Part shown: one piece after another, positions 16,458 to 25,580 of the stretch
Layout of the letters: the number at the start of each line of letters is the position of its first letter
Numbering within the stretch: the first letter of the stretch is position 1
From: an uncultured Paracoccaceae bacterium
Lineage (GTDB): Bacteria; Pseudomonadota; Alphaproteobacteria; Rhodobacterales; Rhodobacteraceae
NCBI GenBank assembly: GCA_947503935.1
Contig: CANNFR010000005.1
Coordinates: forward strand, 124,001 to 188,000
Direction: 5' to 3'
Length of the DNA stretch: 64,000 bases
Translations under genes and position numbers: made by a program
The notes under the pieces: generated by a model
Seen by the model: only the letters and a program-made list of their open reading frames with translations
What the model was told of the DNA's origin: nothing
Database searches by the model: none

Positions 16458-18050
16458 CTAGCCATATTGCTGAAGAAGCGCTTCGAGGTCGGCCAGCGTG
16501 TTGGCCTCCTCCACCGGCTTGTCCTCGCGCCAGCGCAGCATCCGGGGAAATCGCAGGGCGACGCCCGACTTGTGGCGCGTGCTGGCTTGGATACCTTCAA
16601 AGGCGATCTCGAACACATGCCGGGGCGTCACACGCCTGACCGGCCCGAACCGCTCAAGAGTATTTTTGCGCACCCAGGCGGTGATGCGGTTGAACTCGGC
16701 ATCTGTCAGTCCGGAATAGGCCTTGGTGAACGGCACAAGGTCGGGCCCGTCCCAAACCGCGAAGGTAAAATCGGTGTAAAGGTTCGCGCGCCGTCCATGC
16801 CCGGCCTGCGCATAGATCATTACCGCATCGATGGTCAGCGGGTCGACCTTCCATTTCCACCAATCCCCCTTCCTGCGGCCCGACAGGTAAGGAGCCGCGC
16901 GGCGTTTGAGCATCAGGCCTTCGACACCCGCCTCGCGCGACCCTTCGCGTTGGGTCGCAAGGCCGGTCCAGTCCGTAAAGGCGGCCTCGGGTGACAGGCG
17001 GATCGGGGCCTCTGGGGGCAGGTCTTCGACAAGCCGCGTCAGACGGGCGCGACGCTCGCCAAAGGGTATCTCGCGGATGTCCTGGCCGCCCTCTTCCAAG
17101 AGGTCATAGGCCATCAGCACAACCGGCGCTTCGGCCAGCACCTTTTTGGGAACGGTCTTGCGGCCGATGCGGCGTTGCAGGGCAGCGAAGGGCAGGGGGT
17201 GCCCGTCGGCAAATGCCAGGATCTCACCGTCCATCACCGTGCCATCGGGCAACCAATCCCGCGCCGCGGCCAGTTCGGGAAACCGGTCGGTCATCAGCTC
17301 CTCGCCGCGCGACCAGAGGAAATGCTCGCCCCCGCGGCAGATCAGCTGGCCCCGTATCCCGTCCCACTTCCACTCGGCGAACCAATCGTCGGGCGGGCCC
17401 AGATCTTCGGCCGCGCCCTCGATCTGATAGGCCAGGTAGAACGGATAGGGCCGCGACAGGCGGGCGGTCGGGTCGTCCGTCAGGATCAGCGCCTCCCAGG
17501 AGGTCGCCTCGGCCGACCAATCGCCCATCAGGCGGTGGGCCAGATCGGGCTCCGAGATGCCAGTGGCCTTCGACAGGGCGCGCGTCATCAGCGTCTGGCT
17601 GACACCCATACGGAAGCCGCCCGTCAGAAGCTTGTTGTAAAGAAACCGCTCGGTTCCGCCGAGGGCCTCCCATGCGGCCAGGATGCGGGGCTTCTTGGCG
17701 ACCTCGTCCAAAGCCGCCAGTTGCCGCACCTCGGCAATCCAGTGTGACAGCGGCAGATCAACCTCCTCGGCTGGGGGCGGCAGGATCAGCGCGATCGTCT
17801 CGGCCAGATCGCCAACGATCGTATAGCTTTCCTCGAAAAGCCACAGCGGCAGCCCGGCCCGCTCGGCCGCCCATTCCCGCAGCCGCGTCGCTGTCACCGC
17901 GCGCTTCGGGCGCCGCCCCGACAGGATCGCCACGGTCCAGAGCCGGTCGGCCTCGGGCGCGCGATCGAAGTACTCGGCCAGTGCCGCGACCTTGGCGTTG
18001 GTCCGCGTCGTCTGATCAAGCGCGGTGAAGAGGCGGGCAAACTCCCTCAT
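16458..18050 (-). CDS. ATP-dependent DNA ligase
   Basis: A 530-residue ligase with the N-terminal DNA-binding domain, a nucleotidyltransferase core and a C-terminal OB domain. The adenylated lysine is K228 in the motif EWKWDGIRG; motif III (VLMAYDLLEEGG) and motif V/VI (EGLMLKRR, WWKWKVDP) are also present. These ligases seal nicks in a repair pathway parallel to the NAD-dependent LigA, and in many Proteobacteria are clustered with a ligase-associated exonuclease, a Lhr-type helicase and the phosphoesterase PdeM. Here the exonuclease is present two genes upstream, but helicase and PdeM are not. Its ATG overlaps the stop of the upstream esterase gene. Confidence 0.93.
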   Translation of the reverse strand: MREFARLFTALDQTTRTNAKVAALAEYFDRAPEADRLWTVAILSGRRPKRAVTATRLREWAAERAGLPLWLFEESYTIVGDLAETIALILPPPAEEVDLPLSHWIAEVRQLAALDEVAKKPRILAAWEALGGTERFLYNKLLTGGFRMGVSQTLMTRALSKATGISEPDLAHRLMGDWSAEATSWEALILTDDPTARLSRPYPFYLAYQIEGAAEDLGPPDDWFAEWKWDGIRGQLICRGGEHFLWSRGEELMTDRFPELAAARDWLPDGTVMDGEILAFADGHPLPFAALQRRIGRKTVPKKVLAEAPVVLMAYDLLEEGGQDIREIPFGERRARLTRLVEDLPPEAPIRLSPEAAFTDWTGLATQREGSREAGVEGLMLKRRAAPYLSGRRKGDWWKWKVDPLTIDAVMIYAQAGHGRRANLYTDFTFAVWDGPDLVPFTKAYSGLTDAEFNRITAWVRKNTLERFGPVRRVTPRHVFEIAFEGIQASTRHKSGVALRFPRMLRWREDKPVEEANTLADLEALLQQYG

Positions 18051-18967
18051 CTGGCGGTTGCGTTGAATGCCTGGGCCAGAAACGCGCCCATCCGCGCCAC
18101 GGCCCGGTCCGCCGTCGCACTCCAACCGGCGTTCAGCTGCCAGACATGGGCCACATCATCGAAGCGTTCCAGCACCACCTGGCCGCCCCCCGCCCGCAGC
18201 CGCTCGGCAATGGCGAGGCCCTGGGGCTCCAGCATCTCATCGGTCGCGATATGGATGCAGGTGGGCGGCGCCTGATCAAGCTGGCCATGGAGGGGCGAGG
18301 CGACCGGATCGGCCGGGTCGCAATCGGCGAGGTAACACCGGACCGCCCGCTTGACCCAGGTCTGCGGCAACAGCCGGTCGGGTTTCGCGGGCTTTGGCTG
18401 CGCGTCCAGAGCCAGATCGACGACTGGTGACAGCAGCCCCAAAGCCGCCGGACGCGGCAACCCCTCGGCGGTGATGCGATGCAGCAGCGACAACGCCAGG
18501 CAGCCTCCGGCGCTGTCCCCGGCTATGGCGATCTGATCGGCCGAGATGCCCTGCTCCAACAGCGCCCGATAGGCGACCAGCACGTCGTCAGGGGCGGCCG
18601 GGAAGGGGTGTTCGGGCGCCAGCCGATATTCCACGAAGAGCGCCCGTGCCCCTGCAGCTTGCGCCAGCCGGGCCGAGAGGTGGCGGTGGGTCGCAAAGCC
18701 ACCGATGGTGAAGCCGCCGCCATGCAGATAGATCAACACCGGCGCCTCTTCGGCCACACCGGGCGGGCGTTGCCAGATCGCGCTGACCTTAGTGCCTTCA
18801 GGCCCCAGCATGACCTTCTCAACCGCGACACCCCACAGCGGCCGCGCGGTCAGCCAGAGTTGCAGCGCGAAAGCCCGGCGGAGCAGTTTTTGCGGCCTGA
18901 TCGCATAGAGCGCGGGCTTTTGTACTGCGGTGGCCAGCAGGTTGAACGCGCGGTCAGCAAAAATCAT
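18047..18967 (-). CDS. Alpha/beta hydrolase, hormone-sensitive-lipase type esterase
   Basis: The 306-residue protein carries the oxyanion motif HGGG at 82-85, the nucleophile elbow GDSAGG with Ser152, and the late DV-H motif (DDVAHVWQ). This is the HSL (family IV) esterase/lipase signature, acting on short-chain carboxylic esters. No signal peptide is visible, so it is cytoplasmic. It sits between the ligase-associated exonuclease and the ligase with 4-bp overlaps on both sides, so all three are co-transcribed. A metabolic esterase inside a DNA-repair operon is unexplained. Confidence 0.88.
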   Translation of the reverse strand: MIFADRAFNLLATAVQKPALYAIRPQKLLRRAFALQLWLTARPLWGVAVEKVMLGPEGTKVSAIWQRPPGVAEEAPVLIYLHGGGFTIGGFATHRHLSARLAQAAGARALFVEYRLAPEHPFPAAPDDVLVAYRALLEQGISADQIAIAGDSAGGCLALSLLHRITAEGLPRPAALGLLSPVVDLALDAQPKPAKPDRLLPQTWVKRAVRCYLADCDPADPVASPLHGQLDQAPPTCIHIATDEMLEPQGLAIAERLRAGGGQVVLERFDDVAHVWQLNAGWSATADRAVARMGAFLAQAFNATAR

Positions 18968-19983
18968 TCGACCACATCCTCTTCCGGCGCATCGAGGCTT
19001 TCGCCTTCGTATTGCGTGGTGATGACGCCGGCCTCATAGCCCTGATCCTCCAGCCAGCGTCGGAAGACGGAGGTATAGCCATGGGTCGCGATCACGCGGG
19101 TCGCGCCGGTCTCAGTGATCGCCTGACCGAGGCCCGCCCAATCGGCATGGTCCGAAATCACGAACCCCCGATCCGCCGCGCGCCGGCGCCTGACACCGCG
19201 CAGCGCCATCCAGCCGCTGGCAAAGGCAGTCGAGGCCTGCCCGAACCGTTTCATCCATGGGCCGCCCATGGCCGAGGGCGTGGCGATGACCAAGGCGCCG
19301 GGATGCTCTTTCAGATCGATCTCGGGCGTGACGCGGAGCGTGTCGGGCAGGGGCAACCCCTGGCCGCGCAGCACGTCGTTCACGTTCTCGACCGCGCCGT
19401 GGGTCAGGATCGGCCCTTGGCTACTGTCGATCCCGGCCAGCAGGCGCTGCGCCTTGCCAAGCGCATAGGCCCCGAGGACGGAAAACCGCCCCTCAGCCCG
19501 GTTCTTGGCCCACCAGGCATCGATCTCGGCCATCGCCTCGGCCTCGGCCTGCCAGCGAAAGATCGGCAGGCCGAAGGTGCATTCGGTGATGAAGGTGTCG
19601 CAGCGCACAGGCTCAAACGGTTCAGACAGGCGGTCGGGGGCGACCTTGTAATCGCCCGAGGCCACCCAGACCTCACCCTTGTGCTCAACCCGGATCTGGG
19701 CCGAGCCTGGCACATGGCCCGCAGGATGGAAGCTGACATTCGTCGACCCGATCCGGCGCTCTTCTCCGTAACGGATCGTCTCCACGGCCACGCCCAGACG
19801 GTAGCGAATAACAGGAGCCGCAGCCTCGGTCGCGAGATAACGCGCATGTCCCGGCCGCGCGTGATCGGCATGGCCATGGGTGATCAACGCCCGGTCAACC
19901 GGACGCCAGGGGTCGATGTAAAAATCACCTGCGGCGCAGTAGATACCGGCCTCGGCGACGGTGAGCAGATCGGGCTTTGCCAT
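18964..19983 (-). CDS. Ligase-associated DNA exonuclease (metallo-beta-lactamase fold)
   Basis: I start at ATG 19983 (MAKPDLLTVAEAGIYC), which fits the family start; a GTG at 20001 is possible. The 339-residue protein has the metallo-beta-lactamase motif HGHADH at 36-41, the CPSF/Artemis-like middle region and the late DHADW motif. Family members resemble Artemis/SNM1 nucleases and are called ligase-associated DNA damage response exonucleases; they probably trim ends before sealing by the ATP-dependent ligase in the same operon. Confidence 0.9.
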   Translation of the reverse strand: MAKPDLLTVAEAGIYCAAGDFYIDPWRPVDRALITHGHADHARPGHARYLATEAAAPVIRYRLGVAVETIRYGEERRIGSTNVSFHPAGHVPGSAQIRVEHKGEVWVASGDYKVAPDRLSEPFEPVRCDTFITECTFGLPIFRWQAEAEAMAEIDAWWAKNRAEGRFSVLGAYALGKAQRLLAGIDSSQGPILTHGAVENVNDVLRGQGLPLPDTLRVTPEIDLKEHPGALVIATPSAMGGPWMKRFGQASTAFASGWMALRGVRRRRAADRGFVISDHADWAGLGQAITETGATRVIATHGYTSVFRRWLEDQGYEAGVITTQYEGESLDAPEEDVVE

Positions 19984-20111
19984 GGGATGAAAGCCTAGCA
20001 CATTGTCTTGCAGCGGCCAGTGCCGCCGCTATTCTCCGGGTCCTTTCCGAGACAGATGCCAGGAGGCGCCGCTGCTGGACGGCCAGAGGTCTGTAATGAG
20101 CCCAATTCGAC

Positions 20112-20408
20112 CTATCGGACGACCATCTCTGTACGCACGTGAAACTCCGTTCGTCCATGGATGTCTTCCATCGCGTAGGGTTCACTTATATCAATGACTA
20201 TGCCTCTAACTGAGGTCGAAACGACTTTACACTCTAGATCAACGTCGATCGGAAGGATGGTTTCTCCTTCCACGTAGTCTACTCCGATGACTGGAAGTTT
20301 TTCATGGATGACGACGACTTCCCCCGATAAGTCAGCGAACTCAAAAGATCCAAAGAACGGGAAACTGTGGTCGACAATTCTTGTGAGCGATACTCTGATG
20401 ATCGCCAT
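20112..20408 (-). CDS. Orphan small protein, AT-richer than its surroundings
   Basis: The start ATG 20408 has an excellent GGAGGG site seven bases upstream, which supports expression of this 98-residue protein. It has no signal peptide, and alternating hydrophobic residues suggest a beta-strand protein (for example GEVVVIHEKLPVIGVDY). The mix of codons is visibly less GC-biased than the flanking genes, which points to recent acquisition. I do not recognise a family, and no neighbour gives a clue. Confidence 0.6.
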   Translation of the reverse strand: MAIIRVSLTRIVDHSFPFFGSFEFADLSGEVVVIHEKLPVIGVDYVEGETILPIDVDLECKVVSTSVRGIVIDISEPYAMEDIHGRTEFHVRTEMVVR

Positions 20409-20632
20409 AGTGATCCCTCCGGTCAGCAGGTTGACAGGAGGATCCGCTCTTTCATGTACTCGCGCAAGGCGGATATGTTCCTGGAAAAATTCTCTACGGC
20501 AGCTTCGTCTCGCATAGCGGGTGCAAAGGCACGTGCGAAAACACTCGCCCCGCGCCCATGTTCGACACACGGGTTGCGCCTTTGGGGGCGGGCGACCTAT
20601 GTGTTTGGCAAATGAATGAAAGAGGTCTCCTT

Positions 20633-22456
20633 ATGCTGCACCAATGGTCCTGTCCCGTCTTCGATGCCAATGCTTCCGCGGGGGGCGATTTCGGCGATCT
20701 GCCGGAATGGGACCTGACCGACCTCTATGCCGCGCCCGACGCACCGGAAGTGGCCCGTGATATGGACTGGCTGGAAGGGGCCTGCGCCGATTTTGCGGCA
20801 AAGTACGAGGGCAATCTGGCAGGCCTTGAGGCGGCCCAGATGCTGGACTGCGTGCTGGCCTATGAGAAGATCGAGGCGATTGCCGGGCGCCTCATGTCCT
20901 ATGCGGGCCTGCGCTATTATCAGAACACGCTGGACCCCGAACGCGCCAAGTTCATGTCCGATTGTCAGGACCGGGTGACGGTGGCGACCACGCCTTTGGT
21001 GTTCTTTTCGCTGGAGGTGAACCGGATCGAGGATGCGCGCATCGAGGCTCTGTTCGCCGCCGATGCCGATCTGGCAAGGTTCAAACCGGTCTTTGACCGC
21101 CTGCGCGCGATGCGGCCGCATCAGTTGTCGGACGAGCTTGAGAAATTCCTGCACGATCAATCGACCGTTGGCGCCTCGGCCTGGAACAAGCTTTTTGATG
21201 AGACGATGGCGGGCCTGGGGTTCGAGGTGCAGGGCGAGGCGCTGAACCTGGAGGGCACGCTGAACCTTCTGACCGATACCGACCGCGCCAGGCGCGAGGC
21301 GGCGGCGCGGGAATTGGCACAGGTCTTCGGCACCAATATCAAGCTGTTCGCGCGGGTCCACAACACGCTGGCGAAAGAGAAAGAAATCGAGGATCGTTGG
21401 CGCAAGATGCCCACGGCCATGCATGGGCGCCACCTGGCGAACCATGTTGAACCCGAGGTGGTCGAGGCGCTGCGCAATGCCGTGGTCGCGGCCTACCCGA
21501 AACTCTCGCACCGCTATTATGCGTTGAAAGCCAAATGGATGGGTCTGGACAAGCTTGAGGTCTGGGACCGGAACGCGCCCCTGCCGATGGAGGAAAAGCG
21601 CATCGTCGGCTGGGACGACGCGCGCGAGACAGTGCTGTCGGCCTATGCCGGGTTCGACCCCAAGATGGCCGATCTGGCGCAGCCGTTTTTCGAAAAGGGC
21701 TGGATCGATGCGGGCGTGAAGCCCGGCAAGGCGCCCGGCGCCTTCGCCCATCCGACGGTGACGGATGTGCACCCTTACGTGATGCTGAACTACCTCGGCA
21801 AACCGCGCGACGTGATGACGCTGGCGCACGAGCTGGGGCATGGCGTGCATCAGGTGCTGGCCGCAGATCAAGGCGAGCTCTTGTCGTCGACCCCGCTGAC
21901 CCTGGCCGAGACCGCCAGCGTCTTCGGCGAGATGCTGACCTTCCGCAAGCTTCTGGACGGCGCGGCCAGCCCCGAGCAGAAGAAGGTTCTGCTGGCCGGC
22001 AAGGTCGAGGACATGATCAACACGGTCGTCCGCCAGATCGCGTTCTACGATTTCGAGGTCAAGCTGCACGCCGCCCGCCGCCAGGGCGAGTTGACGCCCG
22101 ATGACATCAACGATCTCTGGATGTCCGTGCAGGGCGAAAGCCTCGGCCCTGTCTTCACCTTCATGGAGGGGTACGAGACCTTCTGGGCCTATATCCCGCA
22201 TTTCGTGCACTCGCCGTTCTACGTCTACGCCTATGCGTTCGGTGACGGTCTGGTGAACGCGCTTTATGCCGTCTACGCCGAGGGTGACCCGGGCTTTCAG
22301 GAGAAGTATTTCGAGATGCTGAAAGCCGGCGGATCAAAGCACCACAAAGAGCTTCTGGCCCCCTTCGGCCTCGACGCCTCCGACCCCGCCTTCTGGGATA
22401 AGGGCCTTTCCATGATCTCGGGCTTCATTGATGAGCTGGAGGCGATGGAGGGGTAG
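20633..22456 (+). CDS. M3 family oligoendopeptidase (PepF-like)
   Basis: I choose ATG 20633, preceded by AGAGG; in-frame ATGs at 20612 and 20558 add a non-family-like extension. The 607-residue cytoplasmic zinc peptidase has the metal site HELGH (His399, Glu400, His403) and the downstream conserved glutamate region LAETASVFGEML. Length and layout match the PepF/M3B oligoendopeptidases, which degrade short peptides. No operon partner is apparent; the downstream membrane-protein gene begins 84 bp later. Confidence 0.9.
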   Translation: MLHQWSCPVFDANASAGGDFGDLPEWDLTDLYAAPDAPEVARDMDWLEGACADFAAKYEGNLAGLEAAQMLDCVLAYEKIEAIAGRLMSYAGLRYYQNTLDPERAKFMSDCQDRVTVATTPLVFFSLEVNRIEDARIEALFAADADLARFKPVFDRLRAMRPHQLSDELEKFLHDQSTVGASAWNKLFDETMAGLGFEVQGEALNLEGTLNLLTDTDRARREAAARELAQVFGTNIKLFARVHNTLAKEKEIEDRWRKMPTAMHGRHLANHVEPEVVEALRNAVVAAYPKLSHRYYALKAKWMGLDKLEVWDRNAPLPMEEKRIVGWDDARETVLSAYAGFDPKMADLAQPFFEKGWIDAGVKPGKAPGAFAHPTVTDVHPYVMLNYLGKPRDVMTLAHELGHGVHQVLAADQGELLSSTPLTLAETASVFGEMLTFRKLLDGAASPEQKKVLLAGKVEDMINTVVRQIAFYDFEVKLHAARRQGELTPDDINDLWMSVQGESLGPVFTFMEGYETFWAYIPHFVHSPFYVYAYAFGDGLVNALYAVYAEGDPGFQEKYFEMLKAGGSKHHKELLAPFGLDASDPAFWDKGLSMISGFIDELEAMEG

Positions 22457-22540
22457 GGTATTCCCCACTTCACAGGCCTTATCTGATCACGGGTTATTGA
22501 ACGGGGCGGCAAACTCCATACGTTTTTATCCCAGGGGGGC

Positions 22541-23452
22541 ATGGATTTTCCATGGCCCTGTCTGGGCAAACGATGGAGATTGCCCTTGCCCCTTTTCCTA
22601 CACGCTTTGCCTTTATCCTTTCAGACTTTCTGGCGTTATCTGCTTTTACTCCCATTTCTCGCAATCGCGGCTTTCCTGATGTCGCTGGCCAGCATTATCC
22701 CCGTGGTCGGCCTTGTCGTGCCGGGCACCGTCAGCGCCTTTTGCCTTATCGTTGGCCTGCGCTGCGCATTGGCGGCCCGGGGCTACGCGAATGAGCCCGA
22801 TTTCGGACAGCTTTTGCGGGTGAGCCTTGTCTTTTGCATCATCAACATCATCGCGACCTATCTGATTGAGCTTGTGGCCGGCCTCGGGTTTCGGGGGATC
22901 ATGCTGGCGCTGACGGAAACCGGCGCTATGTCGGACGGCGCACCGGGCTCTGCCCTTCTCTGGCTGGGGGGTGGCACGCTTTTGGTGTATTCCATTCTTC
23001 TGGCTCTTTACGCCAGCGCAATCGCCGTACCGATGACCAGCGCGGCCGCGGCGGCTTCTACGAAGGGCTATGGTGACGGGGCGTTCTTCGGCTTCGGCGT
23101 CGGCCTTTTCAGCCTGACCGTGGTGATGTTGGTCTGGGTGTTCGGTGGGCATATCTTTGCCATCTTCGGCGAGGTCTGGACGATGTTCGCCATGGTGGCC
23201 AGCGCACTCTTTGCCTTAGCGAGCGGCAATGAAATCCCGTGGCGCTGGAGTGGAAGTCTCACATCGCTGATGGGCGGCACGCTTTTCATGACATGGGCGT
23301 CCAGCTGGTTCTTCGCCACCGCCGTTCTGGCCTGGGAGAAGGCAGGCGAGCGCCGCAAAGCGGCTGCTTCCGCGGCGACCAGCGTGCAGCGCGTCAGCAG
23401 CACAGATATCCGCGCGCTGCGCGAGCAACGCTCACGATCCGACGCTAGTTGA
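22541..23452 (+). CDS. Polytopic membrane protein of unknown function
   Basis: A 303-residue protein with about six hydrophobic segments (roughly 30-55, 60-80, 95-120, 140-165, 190-225, 245-270) and a basic, Ala/Arg-rich cytoplasmic tail ending RSRSDAS. ATG 22541 has a G-rich tract (AGGGGGG) just upstream; a TTG at 22580 would also give a hydrophobic start but with an unusually close GGAG. No domain is recognised. It is convergent with the DUF4389 gene, with a 20-bp gap. Confidence 0.65.
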   Translation: MDFPWPCLGKRWRLPLPLFLHALPLSFQTFWRYLLLLPFLAIAAFLMSLASIIPVVGLVVPGTVSAFCLIVGLRCALAARGYANEPDFGQLLRVSLVFCIINIIATYLIELVAGLGFRGIMLALTETGAMSDGAPGSALLWLGGGTLLVYSILLALYASAIAVPMTSAAAAASTKGYGDGAFFGFGVGLFSLTVVMLVWVFGGHIFAIFGEVWTMFAMVASALFALASGNEIPWRWSGSLTSLMGGTLFMTWASSWFFATAVLAWEKAGERRKAAASAATSVQRVSSTDIRALREQRSRSDAS

Positions 23453-23472
23453 CCTTGGCGCTAGGTGGGGCG

Positions 23473-23901
23473 CTAGTCCCCCCACTTTCCCCATGGGAAC
23501 GGCTTTTCCTCGCTGACACCGGTCAGAAACCGTGTGGCGCCGGCCATCCAACGGGACAGGCTTTTGCCGAAATCGGTGACGTTGTCGTTCTTCTCCTTGG
23601 CAAAAGCCATCCAGAGGAACTGGATCAATGCGGCGATCATCAAGATCCAGAGGGCCACGTAGAACAGCCCGCCGATCACCAGCATCCAGAGCCCGCGCAT
23701 CCAGGGGATCTCGCGGTCATCCTCGTCCCAATCGTCGTCATCCTCATCATCGTCCCGGTCATCTTTGCGCGCGGCCTCACGCTTGGGGCGTGATCTGGCC
23801 GGCGGGGTGGGGCGCTCAGGCTCGTCCAGCGCGACGGGATCGTCGTCGACCTCTTCGGCTTTGCTTTTGCGCGAGGTGGTGTTTCGGGGCTTGGTGGCCA
23901 T
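23473..23901 (-). CDS. DUF4389 membrane protein
   Basis: A 142-residue protein. The first 63 residues are disordered and charged, with a long acidic run (DDRDDDEDDDDWDEDD). A membrane region follows (about 70-100) with LWMLVIGGLFYVALWILMIA, then a DFGKSLSRWMAGATRFLTG amphipathic stretch that matches DUF4389 proteins. The function of the family is unknown. It sits alone on the minus strand, about 80 bp ahead of the oxidoreductase gene's end. Confidence 0.7.
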   Translation of the reverse strand: MATKPRNTTSRKSKAEEVDDDPVALDEPERPTPPARSRPKREAARKDDRDDDEDDDDWDEDDREIPWMRGLWMLVIGGLFYVALWILMIAALIQFLWMAFAKEKNDNVTDFGKSLSRWMAGATRFLTGVSEEKPFPWGKWGD

Positions 23902-23981
23902 GCTCAGAGCGCTCCCTGCGGCGGTGTTTCGGTGGTGTCGGGCAAAAGGTTAACGCGCGCCGTCCGGCATGTCACGGGGGG

Positions 23982-24956
23982 TCAGGCCGACACCTCGCCC
24001 GCGAAGGCCATGTCGAGCATGCGTTGCGTGCCCTTGGCCTGCTCCAGCGGCCAGATGTAATCGTCACCGCTCCGCGCAGACCGGCAAAAGGCCTCAACCT
24101 GCAAGACATAATGATTGGCCGCGGGAAACCGCTCAACCGTCGTGGTCATGCCGCGATGCAACTCAACCCGGGCCTCGCCGAAAACGCCTGCATTGAAGGG
24201 CGCGGTCAGCCGCAGCACGCCGTCTGCGCCGTGAAAGGTCATCTCCTGGCGGGGATGCATCCGCATCGAGGTGGTGGCCGAAAAGGTGAAGCCGGGGAAC
24301 TGCGCATCGACATGGGCGGTGACATCGACACCATTTTCCCACGTGATGCGCGAGGACACCTCGGTCGGCTCCTGCCCCGTCGCAAAGCGTGCCGCGCCGC
24401 AGGTATAGACCCCGATATCGGGCAGGCTGCCGCCGCCGGTCTCGGGCTTGTTGCGGATATTGCCGGGGTCGGCGCTGTTGTCATAGCTGAAAAACCCGTC
24501 GACATGCAGCAATTCGCCCACCGCGCCGTCTGCCAGAAGCTTGCGCGCATGCTGCCATTGCGGATGGTGCACGATCATATAGGCCTCGGCCGCCAGAAGG
24601 CCCGAGGCGTCACGGGCCGCGATCAGACGGTCGATCTGATCGGCCTGCATGGCGATCGGCTTTTCGCACAGCACATGCTTGCCGGCCGCAAGTGCCTTTT
24701 CGGTCCACGCCACATGCAGGTGGTTGGGCAGGGGGATATAGACGGCATCGATGCCGGGGTCGTCCAGCAAGGCCTCATAGCTGTCGTGCACATTCAGACC
24801 GGGGCAGAAAGTCTGAAACCCGGCGGCCTTCTGGCGCGCGGATGTGGCCAGCGCGGCCAGCTCTGCCCCTTCGGCGGCATGAATAGCCCGGGCCATATGG
24901 TCGCGCGCGAACTTTGCCGCGCCAAGGATGCCCCAGCGGACCCGGCCGGGCGCCAT
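23982..24956 (-). CDS. Gfo/Idh/MocA family oxidoreductase
   Basis: The 324-residue product has an N-terminal Rossmann fold with the dinucleotide motif GILGAAKFA and the catalytic EKP motif of the family (CEKPIAMQ). Members oxidise or reduce hydroxyl groups of sugars, inositols or similar compounds with NAD(P). No signal peptide is visible. It follows pmtA by 4 bp on the same strand, so it may be transcribed with the phospholipid genes, but a chemical link is not obvious. Confidence 0.88.
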   Translation of the reverse strand: MAPGRVRWGILGAAKFARDHMARAIHAAEGAELAALATSARQKAAGFQTFCPGLNVHDSYEALLDDPGIDAVYIPLPNHLHVAWTEKALAAGKHVLCEKPIAMQADQIDRLIAARDASGLLAAEAYMIVHHPQWQHARKLLADGAVGELLHVDGFFSYDNSADPGNIRNKPETGGGSLPDIGVYTCGAARFATGQEPTEVSSRITWENGVDVTAHVDAQFPGFTFSATTSMRMHPRQEMTFHGADGVLRLTAPFNAGVFGEARVELHRGMTTTVERFPAANHYVLQVEAFCRSARSGDDYIWPLEQAKGTQRMLDMAFAGEVSA

Positions 24957-24960
24957 GGTC

Positions 24961-25578
24961 TCAGCCTGCTTTCCGCAAGGCCAGGAAGGTCATCATCCGC
25001 AGCGGCGGCAAGATGTGCTCCTCCTCGACCGAAAGCGAGGGCTCGCCCAGAACGCGGGATTTGTCGAAATCGGAATGCCAGCCCAGCGTGTTGGCGAAGG
25101 GGGCCGTGACTTTCTCGACCGAGGCCAAGAGGCCGGTCTCGCGGGCGAAGTGATTGGTGATCACGACATGCCCGCCCGGTTTGCAGACGCGCGCAATCTC
25201 GGCCATCACACGCTCAGGTTCGGGCACGACCGACAGGATATGCATCGCGACGACGGTATCGAAACTGGCATCGGCAAAATCGAGGCTGCGCGCGTCCATC
25301 TGGCGGAGCGATTTGACATGGGTCAGCTTTGCCTCCGACACCTTCTCGCGCGCCTTGTCCAGCATGTCCTCGCTGAAATCGATGCCGCTCACCTGCAAGG
25401 CCGGGTCATAAAGCGGCAGGGCCAGCCCGGTGCCGACGCCGACCTCCAGCACCGACCCGCCTTGCGTGTTGACATAGGCCACCGCGTATTTCCGCGCGGC
25501 GTTGGTGAGGATGCCGAAAGTCTTGTCATAGATCGGCGCCCAGCGGGCATAAGAGCTTTTGACAGCCTGCAATTCCAT
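24961..25578 (-). CDS. pmtA: Phosphatidylethanolamine N-methyltransferase
   Basis: The start ATG 25578 (MELQAVKSSYARWAPIYD) gives 205 residues and matches the Rhodobacter-type PmtA, which methylates phosphatidylethanolamine three times with SAM to make phosphatidylcholine. The SAM-binding motif I is VLEVGVGTGLALPLYD, followed by the acidic VSGIDFS strand and the VAMHILSVVPEP motif. The frame is open far upstream (to 26049), but that part overlaps pssA. Two bases separate it from pssA, completing an operon that converts phosphatidylserine to phosphatidylcholine. Confidence 0.9.
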   Translation of the reverse strand: MELQAVKSSYARWAPIYDKTFGILTNAARKYAVAYVNTQGGSVLEVGVGTGLALPLYDPALQVSGIDFSEDMLDKAREKVSEAKLTHVKSLRQMDARSLDFADASFDTVVAMHILSVVPEPERVMAEIARVCKPGGHVVITNHFARETGLLASVEKVTAPFANTLGWHSDFDKSRVLGEPSLSVEEEHILPPLRMMTFLALRKAG

Positions 25579-25580
25579 GT

